Shown here piece by piece: positions 34,026-45,110 of a DNA stretch of 64,000 nt (the first letter of the stretch is position 1; the number at the start of each line of letters is the position of its first letter). This stretch comes from Taeniopygia guttata (Eukaryota > Chordata > Aves > Passeriformes > Estrildidae), in NCBI RefSeq assembly GCF_048771995.1, contig NC_133030.1, forward strand, positions 62,693,501 through 62,757,500, read 5' to 3'. The position numbers were made by a program, and so were the translations under genes. Under the pieces are notes generated by a model. It made no database searches and was not told the origin of the DNA. It was given only the letters and a program-made list of their open reading frames with translations.

Positions 34026-34432
34026 TGTTATAAATGAAAATTTGTCTAGACAAATTATTATGAAAAAAAAAAATATCTATTTTGCAATACTTACAGCTCT
34101 TTTTCTTGAGTGGATTCTTCGTGCATGTCGATTTTACGAGTGAAAACTTGCTGCTGCAGCTTCAGAGATTTAGCTCTGAATTTTGAGAGCTCTTGGCCCG
34201 TTTATACCCTTTCCTTAACGTGGCTTTTTGGCTGTTTTTGGGATCTGGTTGGTTCCGTGGAGTTCCTCAGTCCTGTCCGGCTGCTGAAATCAGTGGGACA
34301 CCACCCGGATCGAGGATAGGGAACTCCCTGGATACCCCCAAACTAGATCACGTCGGGGTCACCAAGTTTGTTATAAATGAAAATTTGTCTAGCCAAATTA
34401 ATACGAAAATATAAAATATTTATTTTGCAATC
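34026..34432 (-). mobile_element. heavily deleted provirus remnant with tRNA-Trp PBS (ERV fossil)
   Basis: Read on the minus strand: the end of a 5' LTR (34432 to 34369, ending CATTTATAACA), a 4-base spacer, an 18-base primer-binding site (34364 to 34347), about 140 bp of leader, then much of a 3' LTR with a TATA-like TATAAA (34206 to 34201) and the same CATTTATAACA end at 34026. Nearly all coding sequence between leader and 3' LTR is missing. Moderately old. Alpharetrovirus-like primer use is inferred from the PBS only. Confidence 0.75.
34347..34364 (-). other. retroviral primer-binding site matching tRNA-Trp
   Basis: Minus strand TGGTGACCCCGACGTGAT is complementary to the CCA-bearing 3' end of eukaryotic tRNA-Trp (ATCACGTCGGGGTCACCA). 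Avian sarcoma-leukosis viruses are known to prime with tRNA-Trp. It lies four bases past an LTR end, as a PBS should. Confidence 0.88.
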
Positions 34433-34437
34433 AAATT

Positions 34438-34765
34438 TTATCTGAGGTTGGAAAAGCCCTCTAAGACCATCAAGTCCAACTGTTCCCCCAGCACTGCCAA
34501 GGCCACCACTGTCCCATGTCCCCAAGTGCCACATCCACCCAGCTTTTAAATCCCTCCAGGGATGGGGAGTCCACCTCCCCAGGCAGTTCCAATGCTTGGC
34601 CATCCTTTCCAGGAAGAAACTCTTCCTGATATCCCACCTGAACCTCCCTGGCATGACTTGAGGTCGTTTCCTCTCATCCAGTCCCTGTTTCCTGGGAGCA
34701 GATCCTGAATCCCACCTGGCTGCCCCCTCCTGTCAGGGCATTGTGGAGAGCCATAAAATCTCTGT
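34438..34765 (-). mobile_element. CR1 LINE 3' region, reverse
   Basis: TGAGGTTGGAAAAGCCCTCT, AAGACCATCAAGTCCAACTG, CCCCAAGTGCCACATCCACC and CAGTCCCTGTTTCCTGGGAG. It abuts the LTR remnant directly, so one of the two interrupted or truncated the other. Confidence 0.85.
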
Positions 34766-35559
34766 CAGCCTTCCAATGTCTCATTGTTCACTCCCAGGCC
34801 TGGAAATCCAAGTGATGATCTCAATCTTCACAAAATAAATCCATCTGTGGAAAGCCCAGTGCAGGAGTTGGAGATTTCAGCCACCTTAGCTAAACCCCAT
34901 CCTGCTGCCAGGTGCTTTCCCTCTGCACTTCCTCTGGCTCAGCCTTAATTATTCATTTCCTGACATCCTTTCATTCAGAAAAGTCTCATCAATCCATAAA
35001 ATCTGCTTTTTCCATTGGTTTGGTCCACTCCACTGTGGGCACAGCTGAAAATATTTACATTTCCTGCTTTTACCACCCTCTTTTAAATCATAAATTAACT
35101 TCAGGTGTTTCTGTAGAAGTGAAAATTCCTTCAGGGAAGCACAGCAATCCAAGCAATCCTTCTGTAGCATCTCCACGTTGCCACCACGTGGTCGGATGGC
35201 TCCTTTCTTTTCCTCTTCTTCTGGCCTCACCTCTTCCACAACCCTCTGGAGTCAAGTTGGAGCAGCCCTTTAGGAAATATGATCCAAAACTCTTTTAAAA
35301 ATACTTTAAAAAATAATAATCTATTTAAGCACACCCAGGCTGGAGCACATCTGTTCGGAGCAGCGTGAGGAGCATTAATATTAGTCCTAATTATCCTAAA
35401 CTCCTAATTATGCTAAACAAAAGCATAAATATGCTAAACAAAAGAGTGATGCCCCGGAGCCTCACCTGCAGGCAGATCCAGCCCGAATTTCACCGGGCTC
35501 CACCCGGCTTCTCCCTTTCCTGGGAGTGCAGGAGACCAAATTTCAGCGGCCACAGGAGG

Positions 35560-35996
35560 GATTTCAATCAGGAAATCTTGCAAAAAATATATTTTTAAAG
35601 GTTTCTTCATCGTGTTTGTGCTGTGGGCCGTGCTGGCCGCCTCTCCCTCCCAGCGAGGTCTCACTGCACCACCCCATGGTGGCTGGAGTTTTAGTCCTGG
35701 CCAATAACCTCTTTTTACAAGGCCTTTTAAGTCTAATCAAAAATTAAGCTACCCAATTAAGAAGTGACACCTAAATTATTTTCATTTCTAACCCACTAAC
35801 TGACCCCTAAAGACCCACAATGCAGATTTTTCTACCCAATTACAAGGTACCACCTAAACCCAAGAAGAAAGAGGAAGAAGAAGAAAGGAACTCAAGACAA
35901 CACCCTGAATCCTCCATGTTGAACCCATCTATAACATACTAAAAATTCTAAAACCTAAATTTATCACCCATGAGACATACTCCACTACTCTCTACA
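35560..35996 (-). mobile_element. LTR-like fragment, family 6 (probable ERV fossil)
   Basis: In sense (minus) it contains a CTTCTTCTTCCTCTTTCTTC segment followed by GGGTTTAGGTGGTACCTTGT and AATTGGG, like the segment at 53757-53820, and ends near ATATATTTTTTGCAAGATTT. Its right edge runs into the GGGGAAA array. Limits and family are uncertain. Confidence 0.45.
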
Positions 35997-36300
35997 GGAA
36001 AGGGGAAAGGGGAAAGGGGAAAGGGGAAAGGGGAAAGGGGAAAGGGGAAAGGGGAAAGGGGAAAGGGGAAAGGGGAAAGGGGAAAGGGGAAAGGGGAAAG
36101 GGGAAAGGGGAAAGGGGAAAGGAAAGGAAAGGAAAGGAAAGGAAAGGAAAGGAAAGGAAAGGAAAGGAAAGGAAAGGAAAGGAAAGGAAAGGAAAGGAAA
36201 GGAACAAGGAGGAAAGGAAAGGAAAGGAAAGGAACAAGGAAAGGAAAGGAAAGGAGTAAGGAAAAGAGGCAAAGAAAAGAGGAAAAGGGAAAGGGAAAAG
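35997..36300. repeat. (GGGGAAA)17 then (GGAAA)n purine tract
   Basis: 17 exact GGGGAAA units (36002-36120) change abruptly to about 16 GGAAA units (36121-36200), then become irregular. The first half has the four-run G4A3 pattern that can form stacked G-quadruplexes; the second half is a polypurine tract. The minus-strand phenylalanine/proline-rich frames are artefacts. Confidence 0.95.
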
Positions 36301-37936
36301 AAAAAGGGATGTGTAAAAGACCACAATTCAAATACTTCCCAAATATTTGACAAGGGGATGAGAAAAGGAGGAAGAGGGAGAAATGGCTCCTTATCCTTGG
36401 ATAACGGTTTATCCCAGAAATCTTTACTCTGAACACACCTTTTTCTTGGTTCTTGATGCATCCACATGCCAAGGAATTTAAAGGAAAATTCAGGGAGAAT
36501 CTTCCCGAGGAATCAGCAGTCACATAAAAGGAGGGGGAAAGGGCATTGAGGTCCAGGCTCAGCAAAACAAAGACTCTGGGAGGAAAAGCACAGCTGAAAA
36601 AAATATTTAATAGCGACCTTGCATTGATGTTTTCTCATTTTGCACTTCAAAACTCATCGACAGAGTCGTAATTTAATTTAGAAAAAAACCTTTTAGAAAC
36701 TCACAGATTTCACTGGTGCTTTTCCCCCTCTGGTGTTCACAGGGATTTCAGAACCTGCCCTCACTTCAAGGACATCACTCACACATCAGCCACATCCACC
36801 TCAACCCCTCCTGCCCAGGATTCCTCCTGGTTTTTGGGAACCCACCTGGGGCAGGCAGAATTCCAAGGACCTACAAACTGTCCTTTTGGATCTGCCTTGC
36901 AGTGAAAGGGAATTTCTGAAAGCAACACTACATGGAAGTGAAATTTGTGGCTGGGAAGTTTCAAGCAGGGAAAAATGAGGGGAAAAGGCAGGTTTGGGCA
37001 GGAATTCATCTAGAAAGTCATTGGATTAATCAAAGTAGCGAGTTTGGAGGGTAAAGAGAAGCTGCTCCAAGAGTGGGGAATCACCATGGAATAAACTCAG
37101 GGAAAGGCCAAAGGTGATGTTGTGCAGATGAAACCAAGAACAAGACACCTGCAGGAGAGACAATTCCCCCTTCTTAAAGCAAAGAACCCTTAAAATTGAG
37201 ATTGCATTTGGTGTTTCTAAACCAGGCTAAACACAGAATGTCTCCTTCCCCATCAAGCATTACCACAACTGAAATCACAGGTTTCCAACCCAGCCTTGGG
37301 CAATCAGGCAAACACAACTGCCAAAAATTCCCAGAACGTTTCCTTCCTATCAGGCAATTCCCAACCATTTTAATACCTAAAAATATTTCAGTTTGTCCTT
37401 TCCCTTGCTTTTTTCCCCACCTTGGTTTTCCCTTTTTTTTTTTTTCCTATTATTCCCTGTTGGATGTAACAGGAGGGGAGTGAGATTTCTGAGTGCCCGT
37501 GGAATTCCTCACTCCTGTCGGGGAGGAGCTAAGAGCATTATTGCACTTTTCCAGAAAATTCCACACATCCAGAGCTAGCAGCTCCTCAGCAGCCATTCCC
37601 AAGGGCAGGGATGGAGGGAAGGGAAGGAACAGGCACTGGGCTGGCTGTTACTCAGAATGCTTTGAGCATTCCTTGTCTGGATTTGTCTCCTCCCCAAGAA
37701 GCCTCTTTCACTTCAGAGCTGCCACCAGCTGGAATTAAGCTTCCCACTCCAGGATTAATCCCAGAGTGTTGATCCCTGCAGCTGCTGGGGTTGGATGCAG
37801 TGTGGGAGGGCCCATCTGCAGCTCCCACACCACTCACACACGGTTTAAGCAACCACAGAAAAGAGACACCAAAAAAATAAATTTTAAACATTGTTTGTCA
37901 ACTCCAGCCTACGTTTTTTGCTACATAAAACCACAT
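36301..37936. other. intergenic, downstream of TMX1, no gene recognised
   Basis: No coding exon or known repeat recognised. A T-run lies at 37432-37445. Confidence 0.35.
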
Positions 37937-40583
37937 TTTATTACAATTTCTGGCTAAGCCTGGCATGAGTGAAAGTTCCTTCCCAAATCATTGGAACCAT
38001 CTACCAGGATGAGGTACCCAAGCCAATCTTGAGTAAAAATCACTCAGTGCAGCTTTACTTTGAATTATTACTCACACCTGACTTTTCAAAAAAATCACTT
38101 TTTAGTTTCAGGGTTACAATTTTTATCCATGGAAGCAGCTGTTTCATCACTAAGCAGCAAGAACCTGAGCAAATAAAAAAGAAAGACACAAACACAGGAA
38201 TCCAAAGCTGGTGGTTATTTTTTACTTGAAGACTCTCTGAGAAATTATTGTTACATTATTGTCATTAATTCTTTCTGGAATGAAACAGGCCTGGTCCAGA
38301 TGATATGCAAAGGGCAGTCTGGTTTTACAAAATTCATATTCAAGCAACATCAAAACACACAAAGGACAGGCTCTCACACTCAGGTTACACCACTCAGCCT
38401 CAGTAAACATCTTTGGAATAGACATTTTTAAAACAAAGAAAATCAATCAAGGAACTTAAATATTCACAGGACAAAACCATAATATTATGCAAAATATGAA
38501 GGGTGAGATTAGCAGAGCTCAGCAGAGGCTGCCTGTGGATAATCCAAGCAGGAGTTGCTGGATTCCAGCTGGGAACAGTCTCCCCTACGAGGCAGGTTTG
38601 GGATTTGGTGCTGTGCCTAAGGCAGGGAGAAGTGAGCAGCAGGCAGAGAAAAAAAGTTAATTCATTCTGGAAGTTCTTGTTCAAGCAGGAGCCCACAAGT
38701 CCAGCAGAACAAAGGAAAGGTTGGGTGTTCTTTTAAAATAAAAAGTTAGCAACAAGTCAGCAGGGTGTCCTCTCTCTGTTGCACCAAGTTTGGTTGGAAC
38801 TGAAAAATTAGAACCCTCTGCACTTATAAAAGCTACATTTAAATATATCCCAAGTGGAGTGAGCAGAGTTCAGCTCTTGAAACAATTCAATACTTTTTCC
38901 TACCAGCTACAACATTTCTGTCTTCTCAAGCCCTCTCCAAAACCACCACTTATCAAAGCCAGTGCTACTACTTCTCCTCAGTATTTATTTATTTATTGCT
39001 TTATTTATGAGTACCAAAGGCTAAGAGATGGGAACTTTTAGAGAATTTAAGGCAATTCCACAAAACCAACACCTTAAGGGCAATTCTGACACACAGTGGT
39101 CTTCATTCCAATACCAGGAGAGGTTTTATATTTAAAAAAGGAGAGGGACATTCAGATTTCAGCCAAAAACACCCTTTCAGACATCAGTTTATCTTTCTAA
39201 CACAGCACTGAAGTCAAGTCATGCTAGAGCACCAATGCAGAGAAAAGAAAAAAAAAAAGGGGGGGGGGGGGAAGTCAGAACAATTAAAAAAAACAACTAA
39301 ATAACTACAAATAAAACCTAAACACTAAAAAACCTAAATAACTAAAAATAAAAGCTAAAAACCCATAAAGCTAAACAAGCAAACAAAAAAAAAAATCAGA
39401 AACAGGCTTGTCAAAAAAATCTTAAGTGTGCTCATATTAGGCTCATCCTTCCCTTGCAAAAACTTTGGAATTTAATCAAAAGAATATGGAAAACTCTTTA
39501 CAACACCGGTCCAATGGGAATGTGCATTCTTTTTATTTCTATACAGAGTGAAAACAAACACCATATAAACAAGAGTAAACTACTTTTTTTTTTTCTTTTT
39601 AAAGAAAAAAATCGGGTTTAATGGTCCAAAATGGTTTTGTGAAAACAGGAAAAAAAAAAAAAAGGTTCTGTAGAAGAATTAGAAAGGAGTGATTTTAAGT
39701 TCAGGCCAGGTACAGCCTGCATGGATTTGCAGCACGATTTGAATAAGAAATGATGGATTAAAAACAAGCAGAGTCCTGCTGGCATCCAGGAGGAGGCATG
39801 GAGAGGATTTGCACAGAGAACCCTGCACGTAAACTATTGCCACGTGGAGTCACAGAGACAGACAAGACTTCAAGGTGCTGCTTGTCACTTGTTCCTAGAG
39901 AAAAACCACTTGCCAAGAAGCTCAGAGAGTTTTCTACAGCTTTTTCTGGAAGAAATGGATGCAAGCAGCAGGTTTCTGTCAGCCAGAGGATCCCACTGCA
40001 GAGTGCTTGTGCTAAGTTCCATCAGCTCTTGGTAAGAAAAAAGGTTGGGAGGGGTTTGCAGCTCTCATTGTCATAGCAAAAAGCAGTTTTTTGTCATGTA
40101 AAAAGCCTAAACTAAAGGAATTTTAGTTCCATAACTAAAGGAACTTTTCCCCTCAGCATTTCTTCAGGGCACAGCTAGAGAGATTTATACTGAGAAACAG
40201 TATAAGAACAGGGAACCCTTTTGGGAGGTTTAACCAACAACCAGGTGAGTGCATTTTCCTTGCCAATGCTCCCTAATGGAAGAATTACTCTGGTTTACAT
40301 TCTCTTCCAAATAATCCCTAGGGAACAAACCATTCCAGAAGCCACAGCAATTATTCCTTGGCACTTCTCTGAACACAGACAAGAGAAGTTCCAGCTATTT
40401 GCAACAGCGAGTTTTCCTTTGGAATACCTGATGCTTTTTTATTTATTATTATTATTTCCTCCGAATTCATAAAATGCAGCAATATTACCAAGCCAGGATT
40501 CATTCTTCTCTTCAAGCTGGAGGATTTGACATTGATCTCCCTGTGAGTGGCTGCCTCAAACACTAATCCTGGTGCAAATGCAG
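37937..40583 (-). other. TMX1: probable TMX1 3' UTR and downstream A/T-rich region
   Basis: Follows the TMX1 stop directly and contains no competing gene. AATAAA hexamers on the minus strand occur within about 150 bp of the stop (near 40440), at 38985-39005 (several overlapping), at 39532-39537 and at 37937-37942. This suggests tandem polyadenylation sites, as for a gene with a long 3' UTR. An A12G13 run (about 39248-39272 on the plus strand) and an A-rich low-complexity stretch (39280-39400) lie inside. The true end cannot be read from sequence alone. Confidence 0.45.
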
Positions 40584-43500
40584 CTAAGATTTCTCCTGTG
40601 AAGCACCACTGGGCACGGGGCGCTGCCGGACACCACTTGGGGATGAGTCTCTCCTGCTCCCCTCTGCTTCATCATCTGAGATATCTCCCTCATCTGCTTC
40701 TTGCTCTTCATACGTGTTTTTCAGCAGATGAGCTGGCTCTGGACCTTGTTTCCCTCGAGGAGAAAGGAAAAACACACAAATAAATACCATTCCCAAGTAA
40801 AATCCACTTTTTTTAATAACACAGGCAAGCACAGCAACACTGAGGGCTCCACTCTAGTTTCTCTCCATGCCCATGAGGAATTTCATGTCTCGCAGGTATG
40901 AAAATGCTCTCAAAAATTTTAACCAGTTTTAAAAATACTCCAGCTTTACTATATAAAAAATCCCAACCCACTATAAACCCTAAGGACGAGGCATCAACCC
41001 CAAATGCAAAGCTCTACACTCCATGTCACATCCTGCAGACACCACGATTTCTTGAATATTTTCTACAAATGAGATTTACCAAGCAGCTTCACTGAATTAG
41101 AAGTTTGCTGTGGGCTTACTTGACTGAGGCTGGAGCTGTGGTGGTCTGTGCCTCTTGGAGGGACAGATGCAGTCTGCCAGGAACACCATCATCTGCAACC
41201 AAAGAAACCCAAGGTGAAACTCCCAAACACTCTGCACATTGGAATGGTTTAGGCTGGAAAATTTTAAGATCAAGTCTAACCATTTACCCTCAGGTGGATC
41301 CCATCCATTTCCCCTTGGATTATGGGGGCTCCCTCCTGGTCCCCATCCTGTGTTCCAGCTCAGGGTACCCCAAAACCCACCCCAAACCAGAGGCAGAGGC
41401 AGCAGGAGTGTAACAAAGTCACAGTCAGCCCCAAGGACTGCACTTACAAGTCCCAGGACCATTCCTAAGAACAGAGTTGCCAATCCAAAAACAGCATAGG
41501 AGCCCCAGACTGGTATTCCAAGATTTTCTGTTAAATAGCCATGGCCATGCTGGAATAAAAGAGAATAATTTCAGGAAGAGCTGGATTTCATATTGAGATA
41601 AAATGAAGTGGAAATGTAAGCAAATACCCTGATCCACATGGACAACTTGAACAAGGCTGACATGCTGCTCATCCTGAAACAAAGCAGAGAAGAGGAACTG
41701 AGAACAGCTTAAAATCAGCCTCAAACCTGTGTGAAACAACCTCAGCTCATACATGGACAGCTATAAATTCCCAAATGTCTCTAACTTGGGTCTGATAACG
41801 TGAATTTCAAGTCCCTTTTCTGTTCTCTCTGGACCAATGCTCTGTGAGAAGCCAGCTGGAACTCCAGTGATGATATTAAGAAAGAAGCATCAGGAGGTTT
41901 TATTAAAACAAAAAAAAATAAGCTACTAAAAGAAAATCAGGTTATAAGAGCTGAGAGATTCTCAGACACTTAAGTTTGGTGTCTAAATACAGAAAAAAAT
42001 AGAGAACTTGCTAATGCTGAATTAATAGCCAGTTTCACACATTCCTTGGTGTGGGATAATACTTTGTAAGAGAACCACCCTCACAACCAGGAATTCCTTC
42101 CATATATCAAACTTAAATTTCCTTCTGACAGTCTGAATCCATTCCCTTTTCCCTGTCAGTTCCTGATGGAGAATCCCTCTGTGATTTCCTCCAGACAGAG
42201 GAAGAAATTTCCTAGGATTTAGCTGGGCAAAACCATCTCGGTGCCACAGAGACCAAACTTCAAGGGTCAGCAAGGTCCCTACAACAGTTTAGGAAACAAG
42301 AAACCTCTTCAAGGCTTAAAGTAAACCTTGCTGGGGACTTCTCTGCTATGGTGACAATGCTCAGGTCACCTCTGCCATGGGGACAACCCTCCCAGAGCTG
42401 AGGAAGAATTAGGACACCCACCCACCACATTCACACAGCTCCTGCCCACACAGAGCTGGGAGCAGGACACTCCTCAGGACATCTGATAATAAATTCTTAC
42501 AAAAACCAACCCAAAACTTACAGGAAAGAGGAAGGACCAAACCAGGAGGACACTGGTTCAATGGATTTCCACTCCTGGTCACTGATGAAATTAATGAAGG
42601 CAGCTTTAGTCCTTGCTCCCTGGTATCTCCTGAACTCTCCATCTTTGCAGCTGTAAAACAGCAACAACACCACCACCAAAATCTTTTATTTTATATGATC
42701 CAAGCACCAAGTGCAGCATTTGTTTCCCCCCCCCATCACCTTGTCTATTTTTTACACATTCACTTTTTCAGTGTTAATTTTTTTTTTTAAGCTGATATTC
42801 CCTCTGAGAAATATTTTCCAAACACCTGGACTAAGCTCAAGTTATTTCCAGAACACTGACTCCACCAACACCTTGGCTAGCTTTAGGCTGTGATTCCATA
42901 AAAAAAAAAAAAAAAAAAAAGATAATTATCTTCCTAATGCCCTTGCCACACACCTGCACTGAAGATCAACCTACAGAGAAAGGATTGCAAAACAGAAACA
43001 CCCATGAAAAGGCAGAATAAATAAGGCCTGAAGGGAAAGGAAAAGAAATCATCTGGAAGCACAAGGTTACAGCAGGTGAGACAGTGGCTGTGTCAGTGAA
43101 AAGTAGGTCCTATTCTTAAAGAGCATAATAAATCTCATTTATTTGCCCCCCGCAAAAAAGAGGAAAAAAAATGCCCACTCTCACACCAAAAAACCCCTGC
43201 AGCCCTGCATACTTACTGATAGATGGTAGGGAGAGCTGTGATGATAAACCGCCCACTTAACCCTGTAAAAAAAGGTTTTTTGAGTATTTTTATGGGAAAA
43301 AAAAGAGCTAAGAAATGTTATAACACCCCAAAATACAACTGCAGGCCTAGCATCAATCTTTCCATGCAATCCAACACAACCTTGTGCATGTCAAAGCAGC
43401 ACACACTAAAGAAAAGGTCCCTGGACAAAGAGTAAAATGGGGAAAATGAGGTATCCAGGGATAACTGCTCTATTGGACTGTTTTGGCTGTAGTTCTTCAG

Positions 43501-44823
43501 AGGGAGACGCTCTCCTTTGCACACATGACCTGCAGCCTCCAGAAACCCTGAAGAAAATAATCCAAGTTGAGGCAAGCTTAAAGTAATATGACTCTGGAGA
43601 AAGAGATCAGCATGGGGGAGGGCCAGGTTTACAAATCCCACATGGACAGGAAAGTTTCAGGAGACTCTCAGCAGAAGGAGAGAAGATTGTTTGCACTCCC
43701 TTCTACCACCCAAAGGACGGACTGGAATGGCAAGGCTAAAACTTTGTTTTTTGCTTAAAAAGCACGGCCAAAAATCTCCTTGAAATCGTGTTCTGGAGAA
43801 AACCTCTCATTGTTTTGATCTATTAAAGTCTATCCATTTTATTTATTCCATTCATTCAATTGTATTTATTTTATCTGCTAGCTGGCAGTCTCCTCCCTGT
43901 GAGGAGAGGTTGCTGTGTGAAAGCTGGGATCCCTGGCAGTGTCCAAGGGCAGGCTGGACAGGGCTGGAAGCACCTGGGATAGTGGAGCTGTGTGAAAGCT
44001 GGGATCCCTGGCAGTGTCCAAGGGCAGGTTGGACAGGGCTGGGAACACCTGGGATAGTGGAGCTGTGTGAAAGCTGGGATCCCTGGCAGTGTCCAAGGGC
44101 AGGTTGGACAGGGCTGGGAGCACCTGGGATAGTGGAGCTGTGTAAAAGCTGGGATCCCTGGCAGTGTCCAAGGGCAGGTTGGGCAGGGCTGGGAGCACCT
44201 GGGATACTGGAAGGTGTGGTGGGGGGTGGAATGGAATGATCTCCAAGGTCCCTCCCAACCTAACCATTCTGGGGCTCTATTAAGCAGGATTAGGCCGTTT
44301 AGTCACACAGCAACGCGCCTTTGGTAGAGATGAGTAAAACACTTTCATTACCCTTATTAACTCTGCCTGCTTCTCACAAGCACACGCTGGAGATGAGCAC
44401 CCCCAAAGCCCTCAGCTCCCCAAATCCCAAATTCAGGAACCCTTTCCAGCCCCTCTCACCCGGCTGCTCCGTCACATCCACTTTGGCCACGTTCACCCCC
44501 AGGTCCTCTCCCCACTCGGCGAACTTCTCCCACTCGGGCTGCAGGTTCTCGCAGGCGGGACACCAGGGCGCGTAGCTGTGGGAGCAGCACAGCGCCGTCA
44601 CCACACGCGCCCCACACAAACACACACACACCCCCACCACCAGCGAGCCGCTCCCCACTCACAACTCCACCATCCACTCGTCCTGCAGCAGCTCCCGCCA
44701 CATCCCGTCCGACAGCACCTTCACGGGGCTCGGCTTGCCGTGGGTGGCGGCCGCCAGGGTCAGGCACAGCAGAGCGCAGAGCGGAGCCCTCAGCGGAGCC
44801 CTCAGCGATGGCAGCGCCGCCAT
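40584..44823 (-). CDS. TMX1: TMX1, thioredoxin-related transmembrane protein 1 (8 exons, complete)
   Basis: An ER membrane protein of the disulfide isomerase family; family members act as thiol oxidoreductases in the ER lumen, with preference for membrane-bound clients. Coding exons: 44663-44823, 44460-44575, 43217-43262, 42522-42650, 41628-41673, 41448-41549, 41120-41192, 40584-40753 (843 nt, 280 residues plus TAG). All introns are GT-AG, and phases agree at each junction. Visible parts: signal peptide to about residue 29; thioredoxin domain about 33-140 with FYAPWCPAC (CPAC cysteines 59 and 62); cis-proline loop TALPTIY (Pro104); membrane span about 182-206; juxtamembrane Cys208 and Cys210, matching the palmitoylated pair of human TMX1; acidic EEQEADEGDISDDEAE stretch; RQR motif at 267-269. 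Length equals human TMX1. The start has A at -3 and G at +4. The luminal segment HGHGYLTEN differs from the mammalian counterpart I recall (TCHNYFIED). No neighbouring gene is visible; in mammals TRIM9 and FRMD6 flank it at a distance. Confidence 0.97.
41235..41295 (-). mobile_element. CR1-like scrap in TMX1 intron 6
   Basis: CACATTGGAATGGTTTAGGC, then TGGAAAATTTTAAGATCAAG and TCTAACC resemble the reversed end of a diverged CR1. Confidence 0.45.
42062..42200 (-). mobile_element. CR1-like fragment in TMX1 intron 4
   Basis: ACCACCCTCACAACCAGGAA, TTCCTTCCATATATCAAACT and CAGTTCCTGATGGAGAATCC match the middle part of reversed CR1 3' regions seen elsewhere in the window. Confidence 0.6.
43914..44280 (+). 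repeat. 75-bp tandem repeat inside a CR1, TMX1 intron 2
   Basis: Four 75-bp units starting at 43914, 43989, 44064 and 44139, each TGTGTGAAAGCTGGGATCCC through GGATAGTGGAGC, with few differences. The last runs into a normal sense CR1 end (GATCTCCAAGGTCCCTCCCA, ACCATTCTGGGGCTCTAT). The repeat is thus an internal amplification of the CR1 segment that normally occurs once. Confidence 0.92.
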
Positions 44824-44940
44824 CTTGTCCCCCCCCCCCCTTCCCTTCCGCCTTCCCGCCGCGTCATGGCCGGGCCCGCCCTGAGGGCAGCGCGGGAGGC
44901 GGGATCGGGGAATTGCGGGATCGGCGGGATCATCGGGGAA
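44510..44940 (-). promoter_or_regulatory. TMX1: TMX1 CpG-rich promoter
   Basis: Dense CpGs span exon 1, the first intron and about 120 bp upstream. On the minus strand there is a GC box (GGGCGGG, 44875-44881), an ETS-type CGGAAG (44845-44850) and a G12 run just upstream of the start codon (44829-44840). No TATA box is visible, as expected of a housekeeping promoter. The transcription start site is not resolved. Confidence 0.75.
44816..44827 (-). promoter_or_regulatory. TMX1: YY1 motif overlapping the start codon
   Basis: CAAGATGGCGGC on the coding strand is an exact match to the extended YY1 site, and the ATG within it is the TMX1 start codon. YY1 sites of this form commonly sit just downstream of transcription starts, often over the initiator ATG, of housekeeping genes. 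Confidence 0.8.
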
Positions 44941-45110
44941 TTGTGATCCTGGAATAGTCGGAAAGGATCTGGAATTCCCTCTCGTCCCACCCCCTGCCAT
45001 GGGTGCTCACACCTACCGCGGTGCTGCAAGGCTCGGTCAGTGTGGGCTCGGACAGGGATGGTTGGGTAACCGTGCCTCAGCGCCCTCACAGCGAAGGGTT
45101 TCTTCCACGT

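Noticed and set aside
34347-34364. tRNA-Trp gene
   Set aside because: Only the last 15 bases plus CCA of the tRNA match, and genomic tRNA genes do not encode CCA. The position after an LTR shows it is a primer-binding site.
35948-36565. Minus-strand phenylalanine/proline-rich frames
   Set aside because: Translation of the GGGGAAA/GGAAA arrays.
43181-43369. 62-residue minus-strand frame as a separate gene
   Set aside because: It overlaps TMX1 exon 3 in a different frame; the splice-consistent TMX1 frame explains the sequence.
44829-44840. C12 run as a sign of assembly error in the TMX1 5' UTR
   Set aside because: Homopolymer length may well be inexact, but it lies outside the coding frame and does not affect the gene model.
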